From positions 2,046,001 through 2,110,000 of the forward strand of contig CAVWLA010000001.1 in NCBI GenBank assembly GCA_963755825.1: DNA of 64,000 bases, in the 5' to 3' direction. The notes beneath the pieces were generated by a model. That model searched no databases. It was not told the origin of the DNA and saw only the letters and a list, made by a program, of their open reading frames with translations. Positions within the stretch are counted from its first letter, which is position 1. Every line of letters begins with the position of its first letter. Shown here piece by piece: positions 19,801-27,606 of this stretch. Source of the DNA: DATBQN01 sp963755825. Lineage in GTDB: Bacteria; Acidobacteriota; Thermoanaerobaculia; Multivoradales; UBA5704. Position numbers and translations under genes: made by a program.

Positions 19801-20220
19801 CGGATGCATACCGCCATCGGCCGCATCCGCGCCGCGCACTCCCAGCTCGAGGAGTTCGAGAAGCGGCTGGGCGACGCCGCCGACCGCAAGCCCCTGGTCG
19901 ACGCGGCGAAGGATCTCGACAAGCGGCTGACGACGATCGAGGAAGCCCTCTATCAGACCCAGAACCGCAGCGAGGAGGACCCGCTCAATTTCCCCATCCG
20001 CCTGAACGACAAGCTCGCCGGCGTCGCCGCCTCCGCCGGCACCGGCGACAACGCCCCCACCGCCCAGGACGAGGCCGTCCGCCGCGAGCTGACCACCGCC
20101 ATCGACGCCCAGCTCGGCAAGCTGCAGCAGATCTGGGACCAGGACCTCCCCGCCTTCAACGACAAGGTCCGCGCCGCGGCCGTGCCGGCGATCGGCTTCG
20201 CGCCGGAGAAGGGGGAGTAG
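16867..20220 (+). CDS. Secreted VPS10/BNR-repeat glycosyl-hydrolase-like protein
   Basis: The product has 1117 residues from ATG 16867 behind GAGGAG (16852-16857). A signal peptide covers about residues 1-37. Residues about 50-760 contain many BNR/Asp-box repeats (STGGGVWKTIDGGATW, RSTDGGDTW, KTTDGGGSW), giving one or two sortilin/VPS10-like beta-propellers. A Lys/Asp-rich linker (about 860-890, from repeats of DKKDDKK) precedes a C-terminal domain with a coiled-coil stretch (about 970-1090). Proteins of this architecture are common in Acidobacteriota and Bacteroidota and are labelled glycosyl hydrolases, but catalysis is unproven. The gene is divergent from the DUF6289-like gene. Confidence 0.88.
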   Translation: MTHASLAMPRFRSSFVWALALLALPVATAPPADAAERADHPDHAAARRAAGNEKAFFKALPWREVGPYRGGRVSAVEGVASQPLTYYMGSTGGGVWKTIDGGATWKSVSDGFFGGSIGAVAVAPSDPNVVYVGTGEETLRGNVSPGSGFWRSVDAGRSWSFLGLADSQQVARIRVHPHDPDLVYAAVLGHTFGSSETRGVYRSRNGGRSWERVLYAGPDAGAVDLAMDPSNPRILFAATWQARRTPYSFDSGGPGSGLWRSTDGGDHWRQLTAAPRDLSGLPKGVLGRMGVAVSPVDSRVVFAIVEAAEGGVFRSTDGGDTWAKVNDERDLRQRAWYYGRVYADPKDVDVVYAVNVRFWRSKDGGKTFSDIDTPHGDNHDLWIAPDDSKRMIESNDGGAIVSTDGGTTWSSVYNQPTAQIYRVTVDTAVPYRLLGAQQDNSALRIRHRSTHGGIGAADWEETAGGESGYIVADPADPEVVFGGSYGGLLVRLDHRTGETRDTNPWPDNPMGWGDAELKYRFQWNFPLTTSPHDPKALYAAANVLFKTTDGGGSWQAISPDLTRDDKSKEGPTGGPITKDNTSVEYYGTIFYVAESPLAADLLWTGSDDGLVHLTRDGGKTWRDVTPKGAPKWLMWNAIEPSPYEPGGAYLAGTLYKADDFRPYLYKTSDYGATWTKIVDGIPADQFTRVVRADPKRRGLLFAGTERAIYVSFDDGGRWRPMQGKLPIVPVTDLLVHDGSLIAATQGRGFWMLDDLTPLEQWSADAAAGSLHLFTPGPSLRLLAETSRRPPVNEGTNPPAGVVLTYLIADQALGTPVKLEILTADGKLVHAYAGEVKAAKPDADARPAAAAVPKAGEPPEADKKDDKKDDTKAADKKAGDKKEGKDDDEPKVPAEPGLNQFAWDLRYPAAKKFDGLVLWSRGGTDGPRAVPGRYQARLTVGKETATVPFELRPDPRAKATPADLDQQLAFLLAARDELSRMHTAIGRIRAAHSQLEEFEKRLGDAADRKPLVDAAKDLDKRLTTIEEALYQTQNRSEEDPLNFPIRLNDKLAGVAASAGTGDNAPTAQDEAVRRELTTAIDAQLGKLQQIWDQDLPAFNDKVRAAAVPAIGFAPEKGE

Positions 20221-20284
20221 GCGTGCGGTCTGCTAGGATTCCGACCCGTTTGAGCATGCATCCCATTCGACCCCCGGAGGAAAG

Positions 20285-20971
20285 ATGACGACGGAAGCGA
20301 CGCTCGCCGAGCTCGATACCCGGATCGCCGCGCGGTCCATCTTGCAGCACCCCTTCTACCGCGCCTGGAGCGCCGGCACCCTGACCCGCGCCGACCTCGC
20401 GACCTACGCGCGCAGCTACTACCCGCACGTCGCCGCCTTCCCCGCGTACCTGCGGGCGGCGGCCGATGCCGCCGATGCCGCCGCGCTCCCCGAGGTGCGG
20501 GCCGAGCTGCTCGACAACCTGCGCGAGGAGGAGACCGAGCCGCGCCCGCACGCCGAGCTCTGGCTCGGCTTCGCCGCCGCCGTCGGCGCCGAGCCCGCAG
20601 CGGTCGAGGCAGCCCAGCCGACCGCCGCCACGCGCGGCGTCGTCGACGAGTTCGAGCGCCTCTGCGGCAGCTCGACAGCGTCGGCGCTCGCCGCGCTCTA
20701 CGCCTATGAGAGCCAGCAGCCGGAGGTCTCGGCGCAGAAGGCGGCGGGCCTCCGCGAGCGCTACGGCGTCGAGGACCCTGAAGCTCTCGCCTACTTCACC
20801 GTCCACGCCGAGGCCGACCTGCGGCATCGCGACGGCGAGCGCCGCGCGCTCGGCCGCTGCCTGGAAGCCGGAGCCACCGCGGAGGAGGTTCTGGAGGCAG
20901 CGGACGGCGCGCTCACGGCGTACTGGAACCTGCTCGACGGCGTGATGACGGAGATCGCGGCAGCCGCCTGA
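20285..20971 (+). CDS. CADD-like protein, putative self-sacrificing p-aminobenzoate synthase
   Basis: The 228-residue protein belongs to the TenA/PqqC-like helical CADD family linked to folate metabolism. The predicted di-iron ligands are present: E82 or E83, H89, E142, H174, D178 and H181. In Chlamydia trachomatis CADD the metal ligands and the key K152 occupy nearly the same numbers, and K152 is also lysine here (SAQKAAG). Tyrosines near the N terminus (Y25, Y41, Y45, Y46) could supply the aromatic ring that CADD converts into p-aminobenzoate. The start ATG 20285 follows GGAGGAAAG. The 64-bp gap from the BNR gene holds a TAGGAT -10-like box (20234-20239). The function is inferred from family knowledge. 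Confidence 0.8.
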   Translation: MTTEATLAELDTRIAARSILQHPFYRAWSAGTLTRADLATYARSYYPHVAAFPAYLRAAADAADAAALPEVRAELLDNLREEETEPRPHAELWLGFAAAVGAEPAAVEAAQPTAATRGVVDEFERLCGSSTASALAALYAYESQQPEVSAQKAAGLRERYGVEDPEALAYFTVHAEADLRHRDGERRALGRCLEAGATAEEVLEAADGALTAYWNLLDGVMTEIAAAA

Positions 20972-20999
20972 TCCGCCCCTCCCGAGCCCCGCGAAGACC

Positions 21000-23900
21000 T
21001 CACCAGGCGACCGGCAGCCGCAGCTTCCGGTCGCCTGTCTTGTCCCGGTAGTACACGCACCCCTCCCGCCTCCCGTGGAGGAAGAGATCCCGCAGGATCT
21101 CGACGTCCTTCCGGCAGTAGGGCTCGACGAGGTCGAGCCTCCCCGCCTGTACCCACTCCAGGCACTGCAGCCCGTCGGCGCTCTTCGCGGTGCCCAGGGT
21201 CTCCTGCGCCAGGTGATCGAGCCCGAGGCGGAAGCCGAGGCGGGCGTGGATCTCGTCCAGCAGGTCGAGAGTCGGGAGGGTCCGCGCGTAGTCGGCGCCG
21301 GTGTAGCCCGCGAGCACGCTGTAGTCGAAACGCCGGATGTTGAAGCCGACGACGAGATCGGCGGCGAGGAGCGCGCCATGCAGCTCCTGGACGCGCTCCT
21401 CCGGGAAGAGCTCGAAACGGCCGCTCTCCAAGTGGCAGGCGACGGCGACCGAGATCCCCATCCGGTGGCTGTTCCCCCAGCCGCCCACCTGCGCTGCCGA
21501 GAGGATGGTCTCGAGGTCGAAGAGGACGGTGCCGCCGGGGGGGAATGAGGAGCCGGCGGCGACGGTGGGCAATTGCGGCCTACCGGTGAGGCGGGTGCGG
21601 AGCCAGCTGAGGACAGCCGCGAGGCGGGAGGGACGCGGCGGGACGGGGCGGGAGGAGAGGTCGAAGCGGGGCTGGCGCGCGGGGGGACCCGCGGCGGGTC
21701 CTGTCACGGCGTGGTATCCCACCTCCGTGCTCGCGGGGCGCCGGCGTGCGGACGACGAGGGAGCCTCGCCCGCTCCGCGCGAGAGGCGGGATCCCTCCAC
21801 GCCGCGCCACCCGCCGCGCTGGCGATTGCGGGAGCGCGCAGAGTCGGAAGGGGACTCGATCGACGAGCCGAGCGAAGGCCGCTCCAATGGTTCGTTCCTC
21901 AGACCGTGTCTGTCATCCTGAGCGGAGCGAAGGATCTGGGTGGGGGAAGGCGCCAGAATGCGAAAGCTCCCCCGCCCGGATCCTTCGCTGCGCTCAGGAT
22001 GACCCACGGGAAGGGAATCGCGCGACGACCCGGATCGGGCCCCCGCGCCAAGCCCCTCCTCCACCTGGACTTCCCGCGGGATCGGCTCGAGCGGCTCGGC
22101 GTCGGTCCATTCGATCGCAGCCTCTTCCTGGCCCAGGAGGAGACGGAGAACCCGGGCGGCTCCTCCCTTGTCGAGCGGCCGGTTGCCGTTGCCGCACTTG
22201 GGCGACTGGATGCAGGAGGGGCAGCCGTCGTCGCAGGGACAGGAATCGAGGAGAGAGAGCACTCGGGTGAGGAGCTCGGGGAGCTCCTCGAAGGCCCGCG
22301 CCGCGATGCCGACGCCACCCGGGTGGCCGTCGTAGAGGAAGACGCAGCCGCAGCCGACCTGCGGGTGGAAGGGCATCGAGATGCCGCCGAGATCGCCGCG
22401 GTCGCAGAGGGCGAGGAGCGGCACCAGCGAGATCGCCGCGTGCTCGGAGGCGTGGAGGGCGCCCATGAAGTGCTCGCCCTCGCGAGCCAGCGTCTCCTGG
22501 ACGGCGCGCGGCGCCTCCCAGACGACGCCCACCGTCTCCCACTCTGAGGGCGGCAGGTCGAGCTCCTGCTGGTCGATCACCTCCTGCCCCTGGATGCGCT
22601 TGCGCTGGAAGCCGACCACCCATTCGGTGACCTTGAGCTGGCAGAGCCGCACCCGCAGCCGGCCGTCCGGACCGTCCCGCCGCTCGCGCAGCACCGCCAG
22701 GATCTCGGTCTCCTTCTCGGTCAGCGGCGTCGTGAAGTAATCGACGTCGGCGGCCGCGGCGCGCACCCGCCGCTCGTCGAGGCGCAGCTCCTCGACGAGG
22801 AACTGGCGGCCGGCGTGGAGATAGACGGCACCCGGATGGCACTCGTGGAAGACGCGCACGCCGTCGACGGTGCCGATCACCCGGCCGCGGCCGATGTCCT
22901 CGATGGCGAAGGTCCGCCCGGAGCCGCGGAGGTTGACGTCGCGCTGCGGCCGGCGGCGCGGCGACACCAGCTCGTCGCCCTCGGCGGTCGCCAGGAGCTT
23001 GGTCTCGCGGAGGAGATCGCCGACGGTCGCCGCGTGGCGCTCCAGATACTCGCGGTCGCCGCCCTTCGACAGCGGCAGCTCGGCCGCGGCGCAGACCAGG
23101 TGGGCGCGGGCGACCGGCTCGTTGCCGGGGTCGACGATCAGCCGCTCGCAGGGGCGGCCGAGGAACTCGTCGGGATGATCGAGGAGGTATTGGTCGAGGG
23201 CGTCGGGGAGCGCAACCATGGCGGTCAGCGACTCGCGGCCGGCTCGCCCGACGCGGCCCGAGCGCTGCCAGGTCGCCATCATGCTGCCGGGATACCCCAC
23301 CAGGATGCAGGCGTCGAGGCCGCCGATGTCGATCCCCAGCTCGAGCGCGGAGGTCGAGATGACGCCGTCGAGCTTGCCGGCGAAGAGGTCGCGCTCGATG
23401 CCGCGGCGCTCCTCGGGGAGGAAACCGGCGCGGTAGGAGGCGACGCGGCGGGCGAGCTCCGGCTCGCCGCGCGCCAGCCACGAGTAGAGCAGCTCGGTGA
23501 TCCGCCGCGCCTTGGTGAAGACGATCGTCTTCAGGCCGGCGCGCAGGCAGCTGACGAGGAGCTGCAGCGCCGTCGTGTAGGGGCTGCCGTCGGGCCGGAA
23601 GAGGAAGAGGTGGCGCCCCTCGCGCGGCGCGCCGGAGGTGGCGATCTCGGTCAGCCTGCGGCCGGTCAGCGCCGCCGCAAAGTCGCCGGCGTTGCCGGCG
23701 GTGGCCGAGGAGGCGATGATCGCCGGCTCCGAGCCGACCGCGCGGCAGAGGCGGAGGAAGCGCGCCAGGACGTGGTGGAAGTGGCTGCCGAAGATGCCGC
23801 GGTAGGTGTGCAGCTCGTCGAGGACGATCCAGCGCAGGTCGGCGAGGAACGGCCCCCAGCCGGTCCAGGCGCCGAGGACGCCCAAGTGGAGCATGTCGGG

Positions 23901-24434
23901 GTTGGAGACGACGACGCGCGGGAAGTCGCGGCGGATCGCCTCGCGCTTGGCGCGCGGCGTGTCGCCGTCGTAGATCTCACAGCCGGCGATCTCCGGCCCC
24001 AGGCCGGCCGCCTCGGCGAGGGCGACGAACTTGCCGCGCTGGTCCTGCCCCAGCGCCTTGAGAGGAAAGAGGTAGAGCGCCTTCCCGGAGCCGCCGCGGA
24101 TCGCCTCCTCGAGCGGCGGCAGCTGGAAGACGAGCGACTTGCCCGAGGCGGTGGGCGTCGTCAGGAGGACGCTCTCCCCCCGCCGCACCGCCGCGATCCC
24201 CGCCGCCTGATGCGAGAAGAGCCGCGTCACCCCGCCGCGAGCGAGGGCCGCGGCGAGCGGCGGCGCCAGCGGCGGATCGAGCTCTCCGTATCGGGCCGGC
24301 AGCGCCGGCAGCAGCACCGAGTGGACGAGCTGGCGGCCGAGACGGCCCTCGCGGCAGGCGGCGAGGGCGGAGCCGAGTGGAGCGCCATCGGCGGTTCCGG
24401 CGGGAGGAGCTTCGACGGCGGCGTTACGGCTCAT
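21000..24434 (-). CDS. MrfA-MrfB-like fusion: DEAD-type helicase with DUF1998 plus RNase H-like exonuclease
   Basis: This 1144-residue protein fuses two activities encoded by separate genes in Bacillus subtilis (mrfA/yprA and mrfB/yprB, mitomycin C repair). Residues about 70-450 hold a superfamily 2 helicase with Walker A TTPTASGKS (92-100), DELH (206-209) and the helicase C motif SGRVGRAGR. Residues about 640-770 are the DUF1998 module with a Cys cluster, CPCDDGCPSC with CIQSPKC (about 729-745). A long low-complexity linker (about 780-940) contains residues encoded by a palindromic repeat. The C terminus (about 965-1120) is a DEDD exonuclease: FDLET, GFNIRRFDY and YCRKDVEIL supply the acidic residues. 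It probably removes interstrand crosslink-type damage. It lies downstream of the membrane protein gene on the same strand. Confidence 0.88.
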   Translation of the reverse strand: MSRNAAVEAPPAGTADGAPLGSALAACREGRLGRQLVHSVLLPALPARYGELDPPLAPPLAAALARGGVTRLFSHQAAGIAAVRRGESVLLTTPTASGKSLVFQLPPLEEAIRGGSGKALYLFPLKALGQDQRGKFVALAEAAGLGPEIAGCEIYDGDTPRAKREAIRRDFPRVVVSNPDMLHLGVLGAWTGWGPFLADLRWIVLDELHTYRGIFGSHFHHVLARFLRLCRAVGSEPAIIASSATAGNAGDFAAALTGRRLTEIATSGAPREGRHLFLFRPDGSPYTTALQLLVSCLRAGLKTIVFTKARRITELLYSWLARGEPELARRVASYRAGFLPEERRGIERDLFAGKLDGVISTSALELGIDIGGLDACILVGYPGSMMATWQRSGRVGRAGRESLTAMVALPDALDQYLLDHPDEFLGRPCERLIVDPGNEPVARAHLVCAAAELPLSKGGDREYLERHAATVGDLLRETKLLATAEGDELVSPRRRPQRDVNLRGSGRTFAIEDIGRGRVIGTVDGVRVFHECHPGAVYLHAGRQFLVEELRLDERRVRAAAADVDYFTTPLTEKETEILAVLRERRDGPDGRLRVRLCQLKVTEWVVGFQRKRIQGQEVIDQQELDLPPSEWETVGVVWEAPRAVQETLAREGEHFMGALHASEHAAISLVPLLALCDRGDLGGISMPFHPQVGCGCVFLYDGHPGGVGIAARAFEELPELLTRVLSLLDSCPCDDGCPSCIQSPKCGNGNRPLDKGGAARVLRLLLGQEEAAIEWTDAEPLEPIPREVQVEEGLGAGARSGSSRDSLPVGHPERSEGSGRGSFRILAPSPTQILRSAQDDRHGLRNEPLERPSLGSSIESPSDSARSRNRQRGGWRGVEGSRLSRGAGEAPSSSARRRPASTEVGYHAVTGPAAGPPARQPRFDLSSRPVPPRPSRLAAVLSWLRTRLTGRPQLPTVAAGSSFPPGGTVLFDLETILSAAQVGGWGNSHRMGISVAVACHLESGRFELFPEERVQELHGALLAADLVVGFNIRRFDYSVLAGYTGADYARTLPTLDLLDEIHARLGFRLGLDHLAQETLGTAKSADGLQCLEWVQAGRLDLVEPYCRKDVEILRDLFLHGRREGCVYYRDKTGDRKLRLPVAW
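21912..22003. repeat. Palindromic dispersed repeat inside a coding region
   Basis: Arms of 25 bp (21912-21936 and 21979-22003) are inverted copies with one mismatch, separated by 42 bp. Read on the minus strand they encode HPERSEG and ILRSAQDD, peptides that recur in many bacterial genomes because this element inserts widely. Here it sits in frame in the linker of the helicase-exonuclease fusion, at about residues 811-841. Confidence 0.85.
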
Positions 24435-24522
24435 TCGCGCTCATGGTAGCAGGCGGCGCCCGATCGCGCGCAGAGATCCGCGCGGGCGGCTCGTCGGGGG
24501 AAGCTTGGAACGCCCCGGCGGC

Positions 24523-27063
24523 TCAGGGCGACGGCAGCGGGGACGGAGCGCCGATTGCGGTCACTCGCAGATCGGCGAAGACGGCGCCGCGGAGGAGAGC
24601 CCCGCCGAGAGGGTGTGCGCGCGAGCGGCCGAGCACGACGGCCGCCGGGGCCACGGCGGACGGCGGCGGCGCGAACGCCAGGCGGACGGGCTCGGCGCCG
24701 GCGTCCCGTGGGCCGGCGAGCGTCACCTCGACCGCGGCAGGCGACAGGGCGTAGCGCAGCGTGAGCGCGTAGGTCGAGCCGCCGGCGAGGCGGATCGGCC
24801 GCTCGGCCCGCTGCCCAGCGGCCTCCAACACCAGACCGCCGCCGCTACGCAATGCGACGGTCGCCAGCGGCTGGCCGGCGGCGTCGAGCAGGCGGCAGAC
24901 GTCGTAGAGATCGCCGCTCGCGACCTCGCTGCCGGCCAGCTCGCCCGGCGTCAGGTCGATGGCCAGCCGCCACTCCCGCGCCACGGTAGCGGGCAGCGGC
25001 ACCTCGAGCGCCGGCCGCCAGCCGGCCGGCGCGAAGAAGCTGCCGGGCATCCAGCGCAGCAGACGGCCGCCGCGCTCGATCGCGGCGAGATCGGCAACCG
25101 TCGCCTCCGCCGCCGGGTAGCCGCGGGCGCCGAGCGCCGCGAGGAGCGCCCGCGCCACCGCCGGATCGCCCGCCCGCCACTCGAGGAAGCTCTCGACGTA
25201 GCGGTAGGCGTCCGCCGGCGAGCGCCGCCAACCGGCGGTCCCGTCGGCCCCGCTCACCGCCGGCACGACCACCTCGTCCCGATCGTACTGGCGCGGCGGC
25301 AGGCGCCATTGGCGGGAGAGACGCCGCCAGCCGGCGCGCTCGGCCCAGTCGGGATGGGGACCGCGGGCGAGCCGCAGGTGGGCGCCGAGCGCCAGCGCGA
25401 GGTAGAGGGCGAGGAGCGCCGCGGTCAGCCGGCGCGGCGGCACCCGCGCCAGGACCGCGGCGGCCGCCAGAGCGGCGGCGCCGAGGAGGAGCCAGGTGGC
25501 GAGAATGCCCGGCGCGGAGCCGGCCTCGCCCGCCGCCGCCCAATAGTCCGCCGGCGGCGCCAGGGCCAGCCTTCCGGCGCGGGCGCGGGCGGCGGCCGGA
25601 TCGTTGATCGCGTCGCCCGGCATGGTCGCCGCGGCCTCCGCCGGCCGGCCGCGGAAGACCAGCGAGAGGTCCTGCACGCCGTTCCAGTAGAGCAGGCCGA
25701 CGAAGAGCCCCCAGCCGCAGGCGGCGAGCAGCAGCGCGGCGAGCAGGCGGCGGGCGGACGGCCCGCGCCGCGCCGCCAGCGCGCGCAGATTGGCGAGACC
25801 GAGGGGGAGCAGCGGCACGCAGGAGACCATGCGGCGGGCGCCGAAGGAGTGCCCGCCCCACCAGTCGCTCACCGCGGCGTTGGCCCAGATCTCGATCGCC
25901 AGGACGGCGAGGGCGGCGAACGCCCAGCGCCGTGGCAGCCGGCAGCGCCAGGGGAGGACGAGGCCGGCGGCCGCCAGCGCGAAGACCGGCGACCAGGTGA
26001 GGAGGCCGGCGCGGCCGGAGAACAGAAAACCCGCCGGCTCCGGCGCCCAGGGATGAAAGAAACCCTGGCCCTGTGGCAGCGTCAGCCAGCGGCCGCGCTC
26101 GAGCGCCCAGGCATGGAGCTGGAGCGACGCCATCGCCAGGAACCCGCCGCCGGCGCAGCCGGCGAGAGCGAGAGCGCGCGGCAGGCCAGCGCCGCCGTCT
26201 CCCCCGCCGCCCGCGGCCCGCGGCGCGCCCCGCCGCCTCGCCACGCCGACCAGCGGCGCCAGGAGCAGCAGGCCAAAGGCGAGATCCTGCCAGCGGACGA
26301 GGAAGACGAGCCCGAGCGCGACGCCGGCGGCGAGCGCGGTGCGCGGCCGCGGATCGCGCTCGAGCGCCAGCGCGGCGGCGACGAGGAGGGCCGTGGCGAG
26401 AGCGCTCGGCAGATGCGACATGGTGTAGTCGCTCGTCGCGTAGACGAGGAGCGGCGTGCCGAGGACCAGCGCGGCAGTCGCCAGCAGCCCGCGCGGTTGC
26501 GGAACATCGGCAGCGGCCAGCAGGCCGCGTTCCGTCGGAACATCTGACGCCGAGGCGAGGGCGTCGAGCCGCAGCAGGAAGCAGACGACTCCCATGAAGG
26601 CGAGGAGCGACAGCAGGTGCAGAGCGTCGCGCTGCGCCAGGCTCCAGCGCACCGGGACGGTACCCGGAGGGCGGTGTGTGAGCGCGCGCAGCGGCATGCC
26701 GGCACCGTAGGCCGGCAGCCAGACGAGCGCCGGCCCGATGCTGAACTCGTTGTCGAGGGCGCCGGCGGGCGTCGTGGCGGTGAGGATCTCCAGCCGGTGC
26801 GGGTTGTCGAGGCCGCTCGCCAGCACGTCGTTGCGCAGGTCGAGATCGCCGTCCTCGACCAGCGACGAGGCCTGCAGGGTGTAGAAGGTGTCGTCCCAGC
26901 CGACCGTCGAGCGCACCGGCGCGCGGAGCGCGAAGAGGGCGAGCGCCGCGCCGGCGGCGAAGAGCGCGGCGGTCCAGCGGCGATCGAGCCGGCGCGCGAG
27001 ACCCCCGCCGAGCCGCCGTGCCGACCGGCCGCCCGCGGGGCCTGCGTTCGATTCCGCCGTCAT
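24523..27063 (-). CDS. Polytopic membrane protein, glycosyltransferase-like (GT39/GT83 type)
   Basis: The product has 846 residues from ATG 27063 (GGAG close by in the mRNA). An N-terminal arginine-rich segment precedes about 10-12 hydrophobic helices through residue 560. The first periplasmic loop after helix 1 contains GWDDTFYTLQASSLVEDGDL, with the acidic pair expected of polyprenol-phosphate-sugar-dependent transferases such as ArnT and PMT. The last 270 residues form a soluble, mostly beta domain (ALEVPLPATVAREWRLAIDL). I infer transfer of a sugar to lipid or protein on the periplasmic side; the acceptor is unknown. It is divergent from the gntR operon and lies 88 bp upstream of the helicase fusion gene. 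Confidence 0.75.
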   Translation of the reverse strand: MTAESNAGPAGGRSARRLGGGLARRLDRRWTAALFAAGAALALFALRAPVRSTVGWDDTFYTLQASSLVEDGDLDLRNDVLASGLDNPHRLEILTATTPAGALDNEFSIGPALVWLPAYGAGMPLRALTHRPPGTVPVRWSLAQRDALHLLSLLAFMGVVCFLLRLDALASASDVPTERGLLAAADVPQPRGLLATAALVLGTPLLVYATSDYTMSHLPSALATALLVAAALALERDPRPRTALAAGVALGLVFLVRWQDLAFGLLLLAPLVGVARRRGAPRAAGGGGDGGAGLPRALALAGCAGGGFLAMASLQLHAWALERGRWLTLPQGQGFFHPWAPEPAGFLFSGRAGLLTWSPVFALAAAGLVLPWRCRLPRRWAFAALAVLAIEIWANAAVSDWWGGHSFGARRMVSCVPLLPLGLANLRALAARRGPSARRLLAALLLAACGWGLFVGLLYWNGVQDLSLVFRGRPAEAAATMPGDAINDPAAARARAGRLALAPPADYWAAAGEAGSAPGILATWLLLGAAALAAAAVLARVPPRRLTAALLALYLALALGAHLRLARGPHPDWAERAGWRRLSRQWRLPPRQYDRDEVVVPAVSGADGTAGWRRSPADAYRYVESFLEWRAGDPAVARALLAALGARGYPAAEATVADLAAIERGGRLLRWMPGSFFAPAGWRPALEVPLPATVAREWRLAIDLTPGELAGSEVASGDLYDVCRLLDAAGQPLATVALRSGGGLVLEAAGQRAERPIRLAGGSTYALTLRYALSPAAVEVTLAGPRDAGAEPVRLAFAPPPSAVAPAAVVLGRSRAHPLGGALLRGAVFADLRVTAIGAPSPLPSP

Positions 27064-27141
27064 CTTCTCCGTCCGGACTCTATCAAGCGGGGGCGGCCGC
27101 GCCGGCTGCTTCTTTCTCGCCCCTTCCCCTCGCTCATCGAG

Positions 27142-27163
27142 TGTGTTACAGTCGTAATACACA
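27142..27163. promoter_or_regulatory. Probable GntR (YtrA-type) operator overlapping a -10 box
   Basis: An imperfect dyad, TGTGTTAC (27142-27149) and GTAATACACA (27154-27163), lies 36 bp upstream of the gntR-type gene in the divergent spacer. TAATAC (27155-27160) could be the -10 box of that promoter, so binding would block transcription. YtrA-type regulators commonly autoregulate in this way. Binding is inferred. Confidence 0.5.
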
Positions 27164-27198
27164 AGCACGAAACGACAGACGCCGAGAACGGAAAGCCC

Positions 27199-27606
27199 AT
27201 GCAACGCAACCTGCGCATCGACCCCAAGGACCCGCGGCCCATCTGGCGGCAGATCGAGGAGGGAGTGCGCAACCTGGTCGCCTCCGGCGCTCTCGTGGCT
27301 GGCGCCGGCGTCCCCTCGGTGCGCGACCTGGCGAGCGACCTCCAGGTCAACCCGGCGACGGTCTCCAAGGCCTATCAGCGGCTGACCGAGGCCGGCGTCC
27401 TCGACGTGCGGCGGGGCGACGGCACCTACGTCGCCGAGGCGCCGCCGGAGATCTCGCGGCGGGAGCGCGCGGCGCGCCTCCGCGAGGCTGCGCTGCGCTT
27501 CGCCGGCCTCGCGGCGACGATGGGGGCGGCGCGCGAAGAGGTGATGGCGACCGTGGAGAAGGCCTGGGACGAGCTGTCCAACGGCAGAACGGGAGGCAGA
27601 CGATGA
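27199..27606 (+). CDS. GntR family transcriptional regulator, YtrA subfamily
   Basis: This 135-residue protein has the winged helix-turn-helix at about residues 12-78 (PIWRQIEEGVRNLVASGAL, VPSVRDLASDLQVNPATVSK, GDGTYVA) and only a short C-terminal helical tail for dimerisation, which defines the YtrA subfamily. ATG 27199 was chosen because the frame upstream is low-complexity and covers the promoter. It overlaps the ABC ATPase gene by 4 bp (ATGA), so the two are translationally coupled. YtrA regulators usually repress their own ABC operon and respond to cell-wall-active compounds in some species; the signal here is unknown. Confidence 0.9.
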   Translation: MQRNLRIDPKDPRPIWRQIEEGVRNLVASGALVAGAGVPSVRDLASDLQVNPATVSKAYQRLTEAGVLDVRRGDGTYVAEAPPEISRRERAARLREAALRFAGLAATMGAAREEVMATVEKAWDELSNGRTGGRR

